Positions 46,726-59,277 of a stretch of 64,000 nt of DNA are shown piece after piece. Made by a program: the position numbers and the translations under genes. Source of the DNA: Ephemerocybe angulata (Eukaryota; Basidiomycota; Agaricomycetes; Agaricales; Psathyrellaceae); the NCBI GenBank assembly GCA_013368325.1, contig JAACJK010000225.1, forward strand, positions 62,001 through 126,000. Direction: 5' to 3'. The first letter of the stretch is position 1; each line of letters opens with the position of its first letter. Below the pieces are notes generated by a model. That model worked only from the letters and a program-made list of their open reading frames with translations, ran no database searches and had not been told where the DNA came from.

Positions 46726-48436
46726 ATGGCAAAGGGACTCTTCTCGACGCTCAAGGGCATTGATGCGTTTGGCAAAGTGCGTTGCAGCGGCACCCTCAGG
46801 TCACTCCTCGGGAGTGGTTACCGGCTCGATATTGACATGTCATTATCTCTGGAATAGACGACGGAGGATGTCAAGGTCAAAACAAGGACTGGAGCTTTGT
46901 GTGCGTACTGGCCTGCAATATTGAATCGGAGGGACGGACGCTGATCCTCCCCCAGTGACCCTCATCTCGGCCGCCATCATCCTCGCCTTCACCTCGATCG
47001 AGTTTTTCGACTACAGGAGGGTGAATGTCGATACCTCCATCGTGGTCGACAGGAGCAGGGGCGAGAAGCTCACTGTGAACCTCAACGTCACCTTCCCCCG
47101 CGTACCGTGTTACCGTACGTGTCCCCACCTCTCCATCCATCTAAAAGTCAACGGAGGAATAACCATGGCCATCCAGTCCTCTCCCTCGACATCATGGACA
47201 TCTCGGGCGAAGTGCAGCGCGACCTCTCGCACAACGTCCTGAAGGTGCGGCTCGACAAGTCCGGCAGCGAGGTGCCGAACTCGCACAGCGCGGACCTCCA
47301 GAGCGACCTGGAGAAGACGCAGAACACGAAGAAGGACGGGTACTGCGGGAGCTGCTACGGCGGGATCGAACCCGCGAGCGGGTGCTGCAATACGTGCGAG
47401 GAGGTCCGGCTGTCGTATGTGAACCGCGGGTGGAGCTTTACGAACCCCGATGCGATTGAGCAGGTGCGTATCTCACTTGCTGTGTCGTTGGTTACGCGAT
47501 GGGAATGCTAATATGTGTGTGCTGTGCGCTGCAGTGCAAGAACGAGGGCTGGGCCGAGAAGCTGCGCGAGCAGGCGGACGAGGGTTGCAACATCTCTGGC
47601 CGCATTCGCGTGAACAAGGTCATCGGTAACATTCACCTCTCCCCCGGCCGCTCCTTCCAGACGAACCGCCAGAACATCTACGAACTCGTGCCTTACCTCC
47701 GCGACGACGGCGCCAAGCACGACTTCTCGCATGTAGTGAACAAGTTTGCGTTCGAGGGCGACGACGAGTATGATTATTGGAAGGCGGAAGCTGGGCAGAA
47801 GATGAAGAAGAAGCTGGGATTGACCAGCAATCCTCTGGATGGTATTGAGGCGAGGGTATGTGCTCTTGGCTTTCTGCGGTGGGATTTGCACTAACGAGCG
47901 GCTGCGTTTCGTAGACGTACAAGGCCCAGTATATGTTCCAGTACTTCTTGAAGGTTGTCTCGACGCAGTTCAGGACTCTTGACGGACAAATTGTGCGTAT
48001 TCATTATGCCTTCGCGTTTCATGTCCTCTGGGCTAACCGGACGCTTCCAGGTCAACACCCACCAATACAGCACGACCTCCTTCGAACGCGACTTGACTGA
48101 AGGCTCAAACGGCGAAGCCCAGGGTGTGCACGTCCAACACGGCGTCAGCGGTCTCCCCGGCGCGTTCTTCAACTACGAAATCTCGCCTATCCAGGTTGTG
48201 CACTCCGAGGTGCAGCAATCGTTTGCGCATTTCCTTACTTCGTGAGTCTCCCACTACATTCCCATCCGCAGATAAAGTTAGGCTAACCGGAGCCCCCTAG
48301 GACGTGCGCTATCATTGGTGGTGTGCTCACCGTCGCCTCCATCCTCGACGGTGTCCTCTTCGCAACGACCCGCGTACTCAAAAAGTCTGGCGGCGCAGCT
48401 GGCTCAGGATATGGAGGAAGTGGCAAGTTGATGTAA
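46726..48436 (+). CDS. ERV46: ERV46/ERGIC3-like COPII vesicle cargo receptor
   Basis: Eight exons, 46726-46776, 46858-46900, 46956-47114, 47177-47463, 47535-47855, 47915-47992, 48051-48241 and 48301-48436, sum to 1266 nt (421 residues). The start MAKGLFSTLKGIDAFGKTTE is the conserved cytosolic N-terminus, followed by a membrane helix at about 31-49. The lumenal domain has the family's LTVNLNVTFPRVPCY, LSLDIMDISGEVQ, the cysteine cluster CGSCYGG..SGCCNTCEEV and GCNISGRIRVNKVIGNIHLS, then VNTHQYSTTSFER and PGAFFNYEISPIQV. A second helix (near CAIIGGVLTVASILDGVLF) precedes the short tail. This matches ERV46/ERGIC3, which works with ERV41 in ER-Golgi cargo cycling. The CCxxC cluster separates it from ERV41. 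It follows VPS45 on the same strand. Confidence 0.93.
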
Positions 48437-48731
48437 TCGCCAACTCAACGAGTGTCGTCTTGTATAGATTGTTATACCATCTCGCTCGCTGTGTACATAC
48501 CACCTACCAACGCATATGCATTATTCAGCTAACTTATAGGCGGGCGTGGAAGGTTGTTGTTGTTGTTGTACATGTTATATATCTGGAAAGCTGTTTAAAA
48601 ATGATTTATAGATACATGGTACAAACACTGAGGGATATCTCATTAACGAGGCTCAGTACTCAGTGTGCAGCTGCTGCATAGCAGTGGAATGGGAGGGTGT
48701 TGCGCGTGGACGTGGAGCAAGCATCCTAATT
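48437..48731. other. Convergent spacer
   Basis: About 295 bases lie between the 3' ends of the ERV46-like gene and the minus-strand coiled-coil gene. No gene is seen. Confidence 0.5.
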
Positions 48732-50541
48732 TCATCGTTGAAGTTTGGCCCCGACCTTCCGCTTCTTCGTCGGTGGGCCGCCTTTCTGCGTCTTCGGTCT
48801 CCGGTTCTGTTTCGGAGTGTTCGTAGCTTCAGCATTGTTTCCCTACACAAAACAGATCGCCAATGAGCCCACATAACACAACCAAGAGGGAGAAGCATAC
48901 AAACGCACCGGGTTCCGAATCATCAACTCATCCTCATCACTCTCCTCGTCCACATCTTCCTCACTCCCCGGCGGCGCCCCATCGTCGCTCTCCCGATAAT
49001 TCACACTCCTACCAGCCCTCAGGTTCCGCGCCACGACCGTCTGGTCCTCCGACTCGTCATCCTCATCGTACTCGTCCTCCACAATCATGCGGCTCGACCT
49101 CCGCCGCCTTGCCCGGCTCTCGCTCCGCTGCTTCGACGGCCGAGGGAGTGGCGGCTCCGGCTCTTCTTGGCTCTCTTCTTGGCTGGGCACGAAGGAGGAG
49201 GTGGAGGTGGAGGTGGAGGCCGCGGGTGTGAGCACTGGGGGCCCAGGAACGTAGGTCTCGCCGTCGTCGTCGGCGCCGTTGTCGTGTAGCCTCCCTGGCT
49301 CCTCGTCCGAGTCCTCTTCGCGCTTGACGCGCACGACGGCGTGCACGCGCCGGATGACGGTGCTCTGGCGTATCGTCGGCGCCGCGGCTTTGGATTTGCC
49401 TTGTTTTTGGCTCGGTGTGTGGGGGGAGTTGGGCGAGGAGGATGAGGCGCCGGAGGAGGAGGGGGCTGCTGCTGCTCCTCCTTGTTGCTGTAGTTGGAGG
49501 GTGCGGGGGTGGGTGGTGGTGGAGGATGAGGAGGCTTTGGCTTTGTTGGAGGCGGTTGCTTTGCGTGTTGGGGGTTTGGAGGCGGAGGTGCCGTTGGGTT
49601 TGCGGGTGGAGGTTGGGGGAGGATGGGTGGGGGAGGGGATGGCGGCGGCGCTTTCGCGTTTGTTTAGGGGTGTGGAGTCTGCGAGGCGCGAGCGGGGGGT
49701 GGTTGTCGTTGCGCCTGTTGCTCGGGACCACTGGAATGGATGGAGCGTTCGCTTCAGTTATTTGGGAGGGAGGGGAGAGGACGTACTAGTAGTTGCTCAG
49801 ATACGAGCTCCTCTATTCGGGATGAGAGTGCGCATCTGTCTTGCTCGACGCGGAGGAAGTGGTCTTGCCAGTTCTTGGACTGGTCTTTCCACTGGTTCAC
49901 TTCTCGTCGGAGTTGCTCGATTGTCTCCAATTGTTGTGAGATAGTATCGAGTTGGTGCGTTATCTAGTCCCCAGTGCATCAGCCTCCCTTGTGCATACCG
50001 TGCATTAGAGTGATAGGCTTACTGTCAATTCGGCCTGGGCATGCTAATGAGTGGCCGCATGCATTCATAAACGCGATCATTAGCTCGACCCATACGGCGG
50101 AGAAACACGACCACGTACGCGACGCACAGCAGCCTTCGACGCCACGCCCTCGCGCCTCGCCGCCTCCGCCTCAATCTGCGCAGCATGCAGGTCCTTCAAC
50201 GCCTTGTCGCGCTGGTGCCTAGCCTCGTTCGCCTCTGCGACCGCGCGTGCCACCTCAGCTCGTGCCCGCGCTTCGACATCTGCGATCTAGGTGACCGACA
50301 AGAGGCGGGTGAGTATGACAGATGATTGAGGGGTGGAGGGGGAGGGACTGGTACTGACTATTTGGTGTGTGGTTTTGGAGAGGACGGAGAGGGCGTCGGA
50401 GAGGATGGCGGAGGAGGACGAAGAAGACATCAGCCCGGAATGAGCCCGGCTGGCGCGGCTTGGTGGGCGGCCGGCAGGCCCGGACGGCGCCGGGGGCCCC
50501 GGTCGTACCATTGTGCGGTGCTTTGACTTGGCTTTGGACAT
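48732..50541 (-). CDS. Coiled-coil nuclear protein, family not recognised
   Basis: Five exons, 50541-50359, 50286-50119, 49963-49787, 49730-48909 and 48842-48732, encode 486 residues, all junctions phase 0. A basic/Pro-rich start (MSKAKSKHRTMVRPGPPAPS) leads into helix-rich sequence from about residue 45 to 175: IADVEARARAEVARAVAEAN, ALKDLHAAQIEAEAARREG, ITHQLDTISQQLETIEQLRR and VNQWKDQSKNWQDHFLRVEQ, which reads as a long coiled coil. Then come Ser/Thr/Pro-rich low complexity, an acidic Glu/Asp-rich segment (for example MIVEDEYDEDDESED), and a lysine-rich end with PPTKKRKVGAKLQR, a strong nuclear localisation signal. A GAGGTG-type repeat lies in the Ser/Thr-coding part (about 49190-49225). 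No catalytic domain is seen. A chromosome or kinetochore scaffold would fit the layout but is only a guess. Confidence 0.7.
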
Positions 50542-50618
50542 GGTGGTTGTCTGAAGGAAGGAGATCGTACAGTGTACTTATGGGTGGACGATAGGTTCAG
50601 GGTGTAATATGTAATATA

Positions 50619-52090
50619 TTAGACGTCGTTAATCTGCTCTTCTAGGTATACCCAGAGTTTTACGGCTAATTCTACATCCTCCGTTTCAGGGTGCGGTTGG
50701 CCGATGCGGCCCCATGGCGCGACGTACTAGTGGATAAAGGTCAGTATAGCAGTTTTCAAAGTTTGGGGAAGGGTCTACCTTTCCGCTGGCTTCCAGCGCC
50801 TCTGGGGCTGTCCCAGCCCACAGCTGTGTTATGCTGCCCCATTCTCCGGGGTACAGAAAGAGGCAGTACTCCTGCCGTATTGTATTCGGTGTGAGCCTGA
50901 GAGGTATGAGATTGTTTGGTAGATGCTCACCGTAAGAAAGCTGTGAACGGAACTCTCATTCATGCGCCGCTGCAACGAAGTAGAAAAGTTGCCTAGATTA
51001 AGGCAGGACAGTTAGACGAGGATACCACGATCGAAATAATAGGAGCATACCTGGGTTGACGGCGATTGACACGATACCTTGGTCCTTGTATCTCCTACTT
51101 AGCTCGTTCGAAAACAGAATAGTAGCCTACTCCTCGGCCGGTAAGTTGGACGCCTCGAGGTTATTCACGAAAAAGGAATGCATACGAATTTACTTTGACA
51201 GTAAAAAAAGGCGAGGTCCTCGCGTTTCCGTCTTTCAGGACCGTCTTTGAAGGTGTCAAACTCGAGGGGAGGCGATCCTACGAGGTGGTGCGCTGAGGAA
51301 GTTAGGTTCACTACGCGCGCATTTTGGTCTGGTCGCAGTTTTGCAGTCGCGGTCAACAACGGCAAGAGTAAGGTTGTAAGATAAAAAGGACCTGTCTTGG
51401 TGTGAGTGAATGGCTCTGAGGACGAGATGAAGTACGTACCGAGGATGTGGGTATGAAAAGCCATATCGTAGCCATTCGCAACCACGTCTAGAGGCGTACC
51501 GAGGACGCCGCTAACCCGGAGTTTAGTAATCGGAGCAAGGAAGAGACGAAAAAGACCATACGCGTTATTGTAAAGGACGTCCAGCCGTGTCTCCTTGCTG
51601 CAACGTTCAGAGTCAGCGAAGGCACCCCTTCCAATGGATCGACTGACCTCAGGAACTGATCGGCAGCCATTTTGACAGACTTTAGATCTGCCAGGTCCAA
51701 CTGCAAAAATAAAGCTCTCCGGCCAGTCTGCTCGAAGAGCTCGTCTATCGCAGCCAAACTGCGCTTCTCATCACGCGAGGCAACATAAACGCGCGCTTCA
51801 TGCTCCAACAACGCCTAGAACGTCAGTTACAGTTAGCCTTTCTGACGGTCCTCTTCTCCGTTACGGCAGGCAATTTGAAGTACTGGTAATGAAAGAGAGA
51901 AAAAAATGAAGGTTGTTGCACCCACTCGAACAGTGTCTTTGCCCAGTCCCGAGTTTCCTCCAGTTACGATGAAGACTTGGCCGGAGAGGTCGGGTATGTC
52001 TGCTGTCGTCCACGTCGGGGTGCCCTGGAACCAAGCTTCTTTGAGGAATGAGGTGGTTGCTTGGACGGTTGAGACGAGGGAGCGAGGCAT
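50619..52090 (-). CDS. Short-chain dehydrogenase/reductase, retinol-dehydrogenase-like
   Basis: Nine exons, 52090-51926, 51814-51648, 51597-51562, 51510-51440, 51391-51186, 51126-51051, 50992-50931, 50871-50779 and 50726-50619, sum to 984 nt (327 residues) with matching phases. Classical SDR motifs are complete: cofactor loop TGGNSGLG at residues 43-50, LDLADLKSV, NNAG at 121-124, NLTSSAHH (catalytic Ser near 178-179) and YCQSK with Tyr210 and Lys214, followed by FATILFSNELSRRYKDQG and VNPG. The end reads YPGEWGSITQLWAGTAPEAL and YVAPWGRIGQPHPETED, as in the fungal WW-oxidoreductase/retinol dehydrogenase-like subgroup. It should be an active NAD(P)-dependent oxidoreductase of unknown substrate. 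The conventional intron at 51185-51127 begins GTATGC after SKF, chosen because it keeps the family sequence. Confidence 0.88.
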
Positions 52091-53329
52091 AAGGGACGGA
52101 CTCGGACAAGGAGGGTAAAGGTAAGGTTAAGGTGGGACGAGGGGCCCTGGTGATGCCGAAGGAGGTAAGTATTACAAGGGCATGGGCAGGATAGATAGCG
52201 TTTTAACCACAAAAAGAGTGTAGACGCACCTGTCAGCGGGCTGGAGATACAGCGGACAGGCCGTGTATCGTGGCATGTCGAGCTGTTGACACATTGGCTG
52301 GTTTGAGACCTCTCAGCCCGGCAAAAAGTACCTTGGGTGTGCATGAGACCATACATGGCTTCTGTACTTCACACCGCCGGGGAAGCAGGAATGGGAGGAC
52401 TGCGCATGCGAGTTGCGAAGCCCAGGCGGGGGAGACTCGGGGAATACAGCGCTAGACACGGTGTATTGGTGAGGTTGGGAAGATCAAAAGGCGGGTAGTA
52501 TTTTGACGCTAGAAGGGTACACGTTGGCCTGTGCGATTATGCCGGGAATGTGGCGAGTTAATTTAGAGGTTTGACTCTCGGTGGAGCGTAGATGACTAGA
52601 AAGCACGCTTTAGCTAGTCCCATCGCCGTTTTCGAGAGACGTTTGGCGTGGATAATGACGCGACTCCCTGGGATAGGGGCCAGTGATCTCTGGGAGACTG
52701 GCACCGGTGGGTCATTTTTCCAGGAGATCGTCGCAAGGTCCCAGCAGGTACGACTTCTGTGTACATGGAGGCTACCAGCACCTACACGATGGTTCTGCTC
52801 GCCGTGTCGAGGATGATGGACACTGGGGAAGGTTATTTGCCTCTGTTGTGGCAGCGTTCGAATTGTCAGCGGCGGTGAACTCAGCTCAGCTCTGCAGCTA
52901 TGAGAGTAGTTTGAGGAATCGCTCTACGCATCTCGCCAGGGAAACGTCCCACTCACGACCTCTCACGGAGGTATTCCATGTTCACATCGAGAAGAGCGAC
53001 TCCACCCAGCTTTCACACAGGCCTGTATCCATTGTGGGCATAGAACGCTGTCGCGCTCCGTCACGACGTCTGCAACGATATTTTACGACTTGAACACGAT
53101 TATTTTATCCACACGCACCTCGACTGCTCTCGAGCACCCTTGGAGGGACCAAATCGTGAGTCGCGCCGACGCCGTAATCACATATCAACCTCAATAGAAC
53201 CACAGTGCCTCCGCGACCGACATCACCTCCCTCGGACATCATAAACCGCCATAACGCGATCTAATCCTGCGCAGACGAACCGTACCCCATACACCATCCT
53301 ATAACTCTACCAAGGCCGATTGAGCTACC
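52091..53329. other. Divergent intergenic region
   Basis: About 1.2 kb lies between the minus-strand dehydrogenase and the plus-strand Ras exchange factor. No exon with good borders is seen. It should hold both promoters; the last 250 bases are C-rich with CT stretches just before the RasGEF start. Confidence 0.5.
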
Positions 53330-56300
53330 ATGTACTCTCGCCTTGCAATAGATACCACAACCGGAACGGTAGCGGGGCCATCGAGCGCTAATCCGAGATA
53401 CCGACGAACACCCTCCCCCGCAGGCCCCAAGCTTCCAGGACGGAGAGTCCGCAGCATATCCAACGCCTCTTCAACTTCCTCACTGAACATCGTTTCGCCC
53501 TTATCCTCCTCTACCAATGGGTCGCAAACCTCCCTCCTCATCCCCGACGCCGCGAACGAGACTGCGCGAGCCAGATCAAGATCAGCGAGCCCCGGCATAG
53601 AGGATACGGTACGGCTGGGTGCCGACTACGTCTTGGCGATGCATGATTACTCCCCGACGAACGGACACGCGACCTGCCTATCGTTTCGAGCGGGACAGGT
53701 GATCCATGTCCTGAACCGCGACTCGAGTGGGTGGTGGGACGGGGAGCTGGACAACCGCAGAGGGTGGTTCCCCAGCAACTATGTATCGTCGGATATCATC
53801 AACTTGCGGGACGAAGAACCCTTAGGGCCAAGCTTTGTGAGTGGCTGACTGGCTGACTTCCTCTCTGCGAGGAAGGCGAATTGCTGATTTACTTACCCTA
53901 TTCTTATGGGTAATTCAGTCCCCGCGGCACTCTCATAGCAACTCGGCGGCCTCTGCGACGTCCTGGATTAGCTCGACGTCTTCACTACCCCGCCAAACGC
54001 ACAGTCGCACCACCTCCACCTCGACCACCGGATCCAACGACGATGAAAACGAATCATATTGTCCCCCACTCATGGTACCCCTCCTTCACGGCCTCACCCT
54101 CCTCCAAAATGCCGTCCGCGCGAACCGAATAACACACTTCCAACCGTCTACAGCATGTATCATCTCATGTGTGCGGTCAACCCTCTCAGCAACGGATACC
54201 CTCGACCGGGGCGCCCCGGTGCTTCGAATACACACAAACCTCGCAGACGAACGACGGCGGATCCTCACAGTGCTCGCGCAGCTTGTGGCTCAGGCGAAGA
54301 AAGCGTCGAACGACAGCGTTTCTGAAGAGACGCAAGCAGAAGAAACGGCCGCGATGGTTCGTCTCGCTGGACAAGTCTTTGCGAATGTCCGCCGCTTCCT
54401 GTCTGTAGCGGCAGAGTGTGGCGTTGAGCTTCCCGACGAACCAGACCCCAGCACAGGTCTATCAATAAGGAGCGATGATGGGGAGGTCGATACCCCAGTG
54501 CCAAGCACAGGACGAACGCCTACGCAGCATCAGACCTTGAGCAGTCAGCAATCGAATGGGGCTACGCCTATGGGGCGAACGAGGAGTCAAAGCGATTTGA
54601 GGGGAAGATCCCTGCGGTCGCCAATACCATACGCGAATCCGGGGAGTATGTCTGCCAACCCTGTTCTCAATGGCCGAATGCGACAAGAACAGCAGTACTC
54701 ATCAAATCGTATGATTGGCCGGGGACACAAGTACAATCAGTCGACAAGCAGTATCTCGTCTATATCGTCGTTCTCGTCTCAAGACTCGGGCGCCTCAAAT
54801 CCTTCGTCACCTGCACCTTTCCCTAATGGCCCTTCGAGCGCTTCGCAGGTGCTAGACGCGCTGCGCCACACCCACGATCAATATCTCTCAACTATCGCCG
54901 CGTTCATTGGGCATGCACATTCACATTCGCGGACATCCCATGCATCGAGTACGGGCCAGCTCTACGACCTAGTCCGGGAGATTGTGGAACTGGTCTGCAA
55001 GCTCCTGACGATCGTCGAGGCGGTCATGCAACATCCAGACGTGCCTGGGCACCGGATAGGGTCCCTCAAGGCCGCCAAGGAGGGGCTCTTCAACGTGACG
55101 AGCTCCCTCGCCGAGTCCGTTCGGCTGTTGACCATGTCTCTACCTTCGAGTTTGTCGGAAGAGGATGAAAAGAAGGCGTTATTGCATTCTGCGACGAGCG
55201 CGCTCAAGGCGGGCGCGGATTGTGTGGCGTCGGTGAAGGTGTGCCTGACGCGAAGTCTGGGAGATCGACCGTTCATTGTCAACCTTCCCAACTCGACTGA
55301 CCTCAGCCAGCCGTTCACGCCGAACAAGCTCAATGGCGCGAATCTCGGCAAGTTGGTGCAAGAGCAGGAGCAGCCTATTGGGACGAGGATTAATGGGTAC
55401 CATCTCAGTGGGATGGATGATGAGGATCTTACCATCCAAGCCGTTACGCCTTCCCCTGCACATCGGCATTACCAAAAGCATCACGATCAGATACCTCAAC
55501 CTCTGCGACTTCAACGCGAAGGCTCCGAGTCGTCGGAGCACAGCAATTTCTCAGATCCAAGCAGCCGACAGCAGTCTGTCGACACGCTTGCTACCTCGGT
55601 CGAGGAGCAGTACCAGCCACCCAAGCCGCCACCGAAGGGGCTTGCGCCGCTTCGTCTTACGTCGCATGTGCCCGTCGAGCCGGACCTGGGGTCGCCGACG
55701 TCGTTTGTGCGCTCGGACGATGGGACGACGTGGGAGGGCAGCATCCGCGAACACCCTGCTGCCCTGCGGCCTGGCGCCGACCACATGCACCGGCGCATGC
55801 ACTCGCAGTCGCATTCCGCGCAGAGCCACGATCACGATGGGCTGCCGCCGCTGCCGCACGACATGCCCGACTTCCCCCAGGATCCGACGACGTGGATGTT
55901 GTCGCATGATTATTCGATGGAGGATGTTGCGTACAACAATGAGGGCCATCTTGTGGGCGCGACGATGGATGCGCTCGTGGAAAAGATGACGCCGCATGAT
56001 AGCCTGGTCGACCCTGCGTTCTCAGCTGTGTTCTTCTTGACGTTCAGGCTGTTCTCGTCGCCGACGGAGCTCGTGGACGCTATTATCAACCGCTACAACC
56101 TCTCGCCGCCGCATGGGATTACGAGGGAGGACGAGTCGCTGTGGCAGCAGCAGAAGGGCATCCCCGTGCGGCTGCGCGTCTCGAACTTCATAAAAACCTG
56201 GCTGGATACGTATTGGAGGCCAGGGGTGGACGATCCTGCGCTCCCTTCCCTCACGGCGTTTACGAGTCAAGGGCTGGCGCTGCTATTTCCCGGACCTGCG

Positions 56301-57489
56301 CAGCGGATTATGGATCTGCTGAACATGCGGAGGCAGTCCTCCGATATGACGAGTCCGCGAGGCGACCGGTCGAGGGACCCCGGGATGCTCATCAACCCGC
56401 CGTCGATGTTCTCGCCGACGGCGCAGGAGATCCCGCGCCCGACGATGACGAAGACGCTGCTGAGCGCGCTGCGGAAGAAGGAGTTTGCGAGCATCACGGT
56501 TACGGACTTTGATGCGCTGGAGCTGGCGAGGCAGTTGACGATCATGGAGTGCGACTTGTATTGTGCGATTCAGCCGAACGAGATTCTGGAGAGCGGGACG
56601 GAGGGCGCGGCGCCGCCGGTGAACGTGAGGGCTGTGTCGAGCTTGAGTACGGTTATTACGGGGTGGGTGGCGGAGAGTATCTTGGACGAGTTGGATTTGA
56701 AGAAGAGGACGCTTTTGGTGAAATTCTTTGTTAAACTTTCGGATGTGAGTCCCTGCTTGATTTTATGCGTTGTTTGGCTTTTGCTGATGTTAGGAACGTC
56801 AAAGCGGTGTGTGGTTTTGCAGAATTATAGTACTTCGAGGTCGATATTGGCTGCGCTGGACTCGTCGACGATATCGAGGCTAAGGCAAACGTGGGCTGGC
56901 CTCCCGCAGAAGTATAAAGTCCAGATGGAAGCGCTTCGCAAGCTGGCAGACCATAGTCGGAACTATCATGAGTACAGGTCGAGGCTGCGGAATACGTCGC
57001 CGCCTGCGGTGCCGTTTCTTGGGCTGTACCTTACGGACGTCACGTTTTGTCGGGAGGGCAACCCGTCGCATCGGCCTTCGCCTAGGAATCCGGCGAAGAA
57101 GTTGATCAACTTCAATAAGTATCATAAACTTGCGAGGATTGTGCAAGGTGTGTTGTTTTCTTGTTTGTCGCTGAAGCCTGCCAGTACTGATACCGTCGTT
57201 TTTAATGTAGATATGCAGCGGTTCCAGGTTCCGTATAACCTTAAAGGGATTCCGGAAGTCCAGGAGTACCTTAACGTGGCGTTCGAGCGGGCACGGCACC
57301 ATGGAGATTTGCAGGATCTTTACAGACGAAGGTGCGAATACTCATATCTCTGCTATAAGCTCCTCCTAATTCTTCCTTTCTGTTAGTCTGTTGGTCGAGC
57401 CGAAACAGCCAGCTGATTCAGTGCCTGCGAACGAGATGCGGCAGCTGTTCAACTGGGCAACGAGGTCTGGTCAGGCAGCTGCGACATGA
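53330..57489 (+). CDS. Ras guanine-nucleotide exchange factor (CDC25/STE6 type) with SH3 domain
   Basis: Five exons, 53330-53836, 53919-56744, 56805-57147, 57211-57331 and 57387-57489, sum to 3900 nt (1299 residues). A Ser-rich N-terminus precedes an SH3 domain at about 98-156 (VLAMHDYSPT, GWWDGELDNRRGWFPSNYV). Several hundred mostly low-complexity and helical residues follow. The RasGEF N-terminal motif starts near 828 (VGATMDALVEKMTPHDSL, FFLTFRLFSSPTELVD). The catalytic CDC25 domain runs from about 1005: DFDALELARQLTIMECDLYC, then RCVVLQNYSTSRSILAAL, PFLGLYLTDVTF and RFQVPYNLKGIPEVQEYL. The domain order equals yeast Cdc25/Sdc25 and S. pombe Ste6, which load GTP on Ras upstream of cAMP or MAPK signalling. 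The intron after KLSD is assigned to an AAAG acceptor because only it restores SDRCVVLQNY. One continuous frame hides this intron. Confidence 0.93.
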
Positions 57490-58404
57490 TCGTCGGTCGG
57501 CGGGCATCTGGAATCTGCTGTAATTTATGTTTTCCTCGTTCTACTGCATCCTTCTCCTGGCATAGTGTACTTCTTAGCATACATCCATCCATCCTCTCTC
57601 ACTTTTTTGTTCTTCACGCATCTTTCATGGTTTCACTCCCCTTTCGCTCACTCAATCCGCATGTAATGCAGTACTAGTAGCCACTTATTTGGGTACCTTC
57701 CTTGTAAATTGTTTCGCGTTATGTAGACTCTTTCTTTTTTTTGGATGTTTTAGGTGTTTTATGGTTTCACTGTGTCCCCTTAGTTTTTCTTTACTCCCCT
57801 ACCTATTCCCCCATACTTACAGTGGACGCTTTCCTCTCACATCCCATTAATCTCTTCGTCTTCGCTCCACTACCATTCGTCTGCCCTTTTCACTTCATAA
57901 GCAATGATTGTACTAGTGCATGTCAGTCAACTCAATGTATAGCGGGACCTACCACCTCATCGTTTTCGGCGCACATACCGAGATGCCAGCGTAGATGGAT
58001 TAGAGCCTGGATTGACATCTGGAGAACTGCTGGGCGCTTGAACATGGCGGGGTTGAGATCGGGAGTGGCAGATTTGCTTAGCAGCGCACTTGACGACGTC
58101 AGTGAGCGCAACGTCAACTTGGAGATCGAACCTTCCTTCCTCTCCCAGCCTCAGAATTCCCCCTTCGTAGCCTCACCTTTTCATTCCAATGACCTCCTGA
58201 TGAACAAACCACGTCCTTCTAAGCTCTGAGCCTCTGGCCTGAGCGCTTAACAGCCTCGAACACTTCGTGATGGCATCAATTGCTCATTGTTTGGGCTAAA
58301 TAAAGTGCGCTGGCCACTCTCTCTTGAACCTTGACTTCTGCCACACGACCTACCTAGAGAGAATCCCCGCCTCTTAACGATCTCACTTCCGAAGACCTCC
58401 TGAT
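57490..58404. other. Intergenic, start of duplicated kinase unit
   Basis: The first part is the pyrimidine-rich 3' region of the RasGEF gene. From about 58125 the sequence resembles 59448-59679 before the second kinase copy (for example CGAACCTTCCTTCC and CGTCCTTCTAAG), so the duplicated unit includes the promoter. No FunK1 N-lobe is found here. Confidence 0.6.
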
Positions 58405-59277
58405 ATGGCACTCCCATCATCGAAGTCGCGCACAGTGGGCGATGAACAGAGGACTGTAACGCCACTGATAGTGCAGACCGAGCCGGAACAAAGCAACGAT
58501 ACCGTGACGAGGCCGAAACTCAGACTTGAACCAGAGAGTCCTACCTGTGAGGAGGAATGTATGCATAGGTAAGCATTTCGAAACTTGGCTGTTATCTATC
58601 CTAACGAAAATTGCAGCATACATTCAAACATCGCGTTGGTTCATAACGACTTTGAGTTGGCCGCGCTCACGACTCCCGGAGAAATAGCTCCCAAAATGGG
58701 GGGTTTCGACAGGACGGGTACCAGCCCGTTTATGGCGCTGGAATTGGTGAAGTCGGAAAACGGTTCAGTTGCCCGTCTCTGTCGTCACGATCTAGAATCC
58801 GTGATCTGGGGTTTAGCTTGGTATTGTGACCCGGAGGAGTTCAAGGCGGATTGGACTGACCCTAGTCAGAAGCAGGCTTTCCGTGCCAGATGGGCTTGGA
58901 TGACGATGTATTGGGAGACGGACATACCTTTCTACCGTGCTATGCTCTTGTGCACCTCTCAGCGAATCTTGCAAGAATGGCATCCCCGACCACGAAGCTC
59001 TGGGGTATACCGGGTCAACGATGGCGAAGGCGAAGGCGAAGGTAGCGAAGCATTCAAAGCATTCATGAGTCTCGTTCGGAAGCATATCCCGGACACCCTT
59101 GATGCCGAAATAACAAGCAAGGCAGAAGGACGATCTGACAAGGACTACCTTGCCATCATCGCAAAGTACTTGCTTGAACCGAAAAACCGGTATTTGAGCT
59201 GGAAACGGATGGATTGGGAGGTTACCGAAAACGATGTATTGCCGGGGGATCTTGTACACAGCGAGGTGGAGGGCTGA
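58405..59277 (+). CDS. Truncated FunK1-type kinase, copy A
   Basis: Exons 58405-58568 and 58617-59277 join in phase 2 for 274 residues. The second exon begins at the equivalent of the kinase DFG region (HNDFELAALTTPG for the family LNDFDLA), then GFDRTGTSPFMALELV (the activation-segment/P+1 block typical of FunK1) and CRHDLESVIWGLAW, then a C-lobe ending in YLSWKRMDWEVTENDV. Exon 1 (MALPSSKSRTVGDEQ...) is not like a kinase N-lobe. The glycine loop, Lys and alphaC parts are missing, and the HRD Asp is not visible: the junction reads MHRSIHSNI where the family has an HRD. Thus it is a kinase remnant or pseudokinase. A near copy follows 1.3 kb downstream. Known FunK1 kinases are several hundred residues; their function is largely unknown. 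Confidence 0.75.

Noticed and set aside
49063..49944. Two frames over 220 codons, one on each strand, overlapping the coiled-coil gene
   Set aside because: They arise from low-complexity Ser/Thr/Pro coding sequence of the spliced minus-strand gene; their Arg/His- or Trp/Gly-rich text has no family resemblance.
53299..53598. Minus-strand 99-codon frame over the RasGEF first exon
   Set aside because: Mirror frame of a clear SH3-containing coding exon.
53840..53918. Continuous open frame suggesting RasGEF starts at 53841
   Set aside because: This stretch is the first intron (GTGAGT at 53837, TTCAG at 53918); the true protein continues from the SH3-encoding exon.
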